DNA of 64,000 bases from Aldrovandia affinis (lineage: Eukaryota > Chordata > Actinopteri > Notacanthiformes > Halosauridae), in the NCBI GenBank assembly GCA_029706075.1, contig JAINUG010000004.1:1156547-1220546 (forward strand), read 5' to 3'. A model generated the notes under the pieces. It saw only the letters and a program-made list of their open reading frames with translations, was not told the origin of the DNA and ran no database searches. A program made the translations under genes and the position numbers. Positions 61,994-64,000 of this stretch are shown here, piece by piece. The first letter of the stretch is position 1, and each line of letters starts with the position of its first letter.

Positions 61994-62202
61994 CAGGTAA
62001 CTGGTACAGGTAATTCTCAATTTTTTTAACCTATATACAGGTATACAGGTAAAAAAAATAAAGGTATCACTTCAGTAAGTAAGGGATCCTTTAAGCGGGC
62101 GTAGTACTGGATAGGCTCCCCGGCCCTCTTAGGCTGGGCCAGGGCCGTTTAAGTGTCCCCCCAGGGTTACCAAAGTGTTGCATTTATTTTGGCAGTTACC
62201 TG
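61994..62202. mobile_element. MITE with Tc1-type ends
   Basis: CAGGTAACTGG at the left and GGCAGTTACCTG at the right, flanked by TA (61992-61993, 62203-62204). The 209-bp interior does not encode transposase; extra CAGGTA motifs recur near the left end. Confidence 0.82.
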
Positions 62203-64000
62203 TATATATTCTCCGCTTCTAAATTCCTGCGGATATTATAGTCAGCTGTTGGGTGCTTGGTCTACAACCGTGGCACCAGTGTGGCTGGTGTGCTCCTACT
62301 GAGGATTCAAAACCTCACTGTTCCCAGCCACAACACACAGTTCGCATCCAGAGACACAGTGACCTGGCTGTGCTAAAGACCCAGGTCAGTAGTGAAGGGA
62401 ACCAATCGTGCGCTGTGCATTGTGACATCACCACCTTGCCCTTCTGAGCTGCTCTCCACTGCCTCTCTGTCTCAGCTCTCTCTGTCTCCCCTTGCTTGGA
62501 AAGGCTGTCATGGTATGGCAAAGAGCTGACGCAGATGTACATTTCACTGATGCCAGAAGTTTTGAATCTGAATTTGCTCATTTTGAACCCCCTGCAGTGG
62601 CGGTTAAAAATTGTGCTTATTTACACAATACATTTTTCCAGCGTGTCTAATGCAATGCCGTGGACATTTACAGTGAGCGAGGCGTATCCCTCAAGGCTCT
62701 AAGACTGGTGTCATATCTTTGGATTTGAACTTACAGTCCCATTCAATTGGGGAGACGCACAGCCACTTCCTCAGGCATGGGCAAAATAAATAAATAAATA
62801 ACACGAAGCATTCCTCTGACCTGAGGCCATGCAAGGGTTTATTAATTTGACCTTAATAAGCGACTCCTTTGAGTAAGCAGTGAGAGCAGTGCTATGCCTC
62901 AGCCTGTGAACCTGCAACAATAACATCCGCATCCCATTATTCCCGACAGCATCCAAACCGATCTGCTTTGGCGATGACATTTCAAAGCTGACAACCTTTA
63001 ATGTCTTTGATAGCTCAATCAGGTGTCTGATCCCCCACTCCCCCATCCCATCCCCCAGTTCCACTTCAAATGCCTTGATCTGGCTCTGAAGCGAAGGTCA
63101 GCCGTACCTGCCACATTTAGAAATGAGAGGCCACAGCGGTTGAGAAATACACCTGACATTACATTCGCAAGGTGTGAACAGGGAGGACAGGAGGCCGAGA
63201 TGGAGGTCATCTCCATTAGCCACGTCCAGCGGAATTCAATGTCTGATCCTTTTATTTTTTTCTGTTCCCCCTCCCGCCCAATGTTTGGCTGGCACCGGTT
63301 GCCGTTCACCCTGACGTCGGAGGTTCATTCTCACCCTCAGTCCCATCTCTAGGGCTGAAGAATGCATTCCCCAGGGACGGGATCCATCCCGCGCTCTGCT
63401 CCAATCCGCACGCAGAGCCCCCGCCCGTGGCATTCCCCTGGAAATGACGGCCTTTTCATTTCATTTATGATTTTTTTTCCTTCCGTGAGGCGTGATTCAT
63501 TGCTGTGCCGTGGCCTTCGACTCGGTGGGTTTTACGATGCTGGGATTCTCTGGGAAATATGATGTTGTCTGGAGCCGGCTGTGTCACGCCACTAACCTGA
63601 CCGGGACATCGTGTCCTTAACATCCCAGCAGCATGGCAGCAGTGTTCAAGCAACCGGAGAATGATAACATCGCAATGTTTTTTTTGGGATCACATACAAT
63701 AAAAAAAAAAAAAAAAAGGTCACAGCGATTTCACTCATTCACCAGCTGGGGGCGCTGTCGAAGACCAGTGATGACATGAAAAGCCAGGACGAGGATGAGG
63801 ACGAGAAGGGACGTTTTCACTGAGTTGAAAAAAATCTGAAGCGTAAAATGGAAGCCAAAGCGACACAGCTGCTGCGTGGACAGCGGACCTTCTCGCCCAC
63901 GTTCCCCCGGCAGCGCTCCTTTCCTGTGAGTGCTGCTTAGTGCTGGCTACTACACGGGAGAAGTGCGGTGCCTTGGTAAAGGAAAATAAATATATATGTA
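62203..64000. other. Intergenic, candidate conserved elements
   Basis: 62820-63020 contains closely spaced TCAAAG, TTTGATAG and TTAATTTGACC motifs and little repeat. A poly-A run is near 63702. No gene seen. Confidence 0.35.
63742..63756 (+). promoter_or_regulatory. CTCF-like site
   Basis: CCAGCTGGGGGCGCT fits the CTCF core CCASYAGRKGGCRS with one mismatch (T for A at position 6). Confidence 0.4.

Overview
The window reads as a vertebrate, most likely teleost, chromosome. It has one recognisable cellular gene, large introns and flanks, many microsatellites, and a fish-type transposon load: Tc1/mariner, hAT, a THAP-type Kolobok-like element, L2-clade LINE tails carrying the GGATA stem-loop, and tRNA-derived SINEs that share that tail. 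The species cannot be fixed from this sequence.

The gene is lingo1 on the minus strand. It encodes the leucine-rich-repeat/Ig transmembrane protein LINGO1. Nearly all of the protein lies in one exon (17712-19571), intact from signal peptide to the C-terminal tail. The exon opens at a good splice acceptor with codons V-T-G-R just ahead of the first in-exon ATG. About 5.5 kb upstream, at 25054-25059, is ATGCAG followed by a consensus donor. Splicing the two in phase gives M-Q-V-T-G-R-M, matching the start of mammalian LINGO1 (M-Q-V-S-K-R-M). I therefore annotate a six-base coding segment and a 5,482-bp intron. Whether lingo1a or lingo1b is present is not decidable here.

Layout. 1-5 kb: nested repeats (an L2 LINE inside another L2 copy; a tRNA-SINE inside a Tc1-like element). 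5-15.4 kb: mostly unique sequence with CA and AG arrays. 15.4-17.7 kb: a near-identical 237-bp tandem duplication and the probable lingo1 3' flank. 17.7-25.1 kb: lingo1 and its repeat-filled intron. 26.3-27.5 kb: a probable non-autonomous DNA element with inverted ends. 30.6-36.2 kb: a deleted Tc1, SINEs and a Kolobok-like transposon with two opposed gene remnants. 39-46 kb: GT/CA arrays, a four-copy CCAAT-box minisatellite beside a GC-rich block, and a 37-bp minisatellite. 46-58 kb: mostly unique sequence with candidate conserved elements and a CpG-rich block (about 56-57.9 kb) that could be an upstream promoter. 58.7-60.3 kb: a hAT transposon with inverted ends and an 8-bp target duplication. 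60-64 kb: unique sequence, a Tc1-ended MITE and a CTCF-like site.

No tRNA, rRNA, CRISPR or second cellular protein gene was found. Most other open frames are short and either fall in repeats or are antisense to lingo1.
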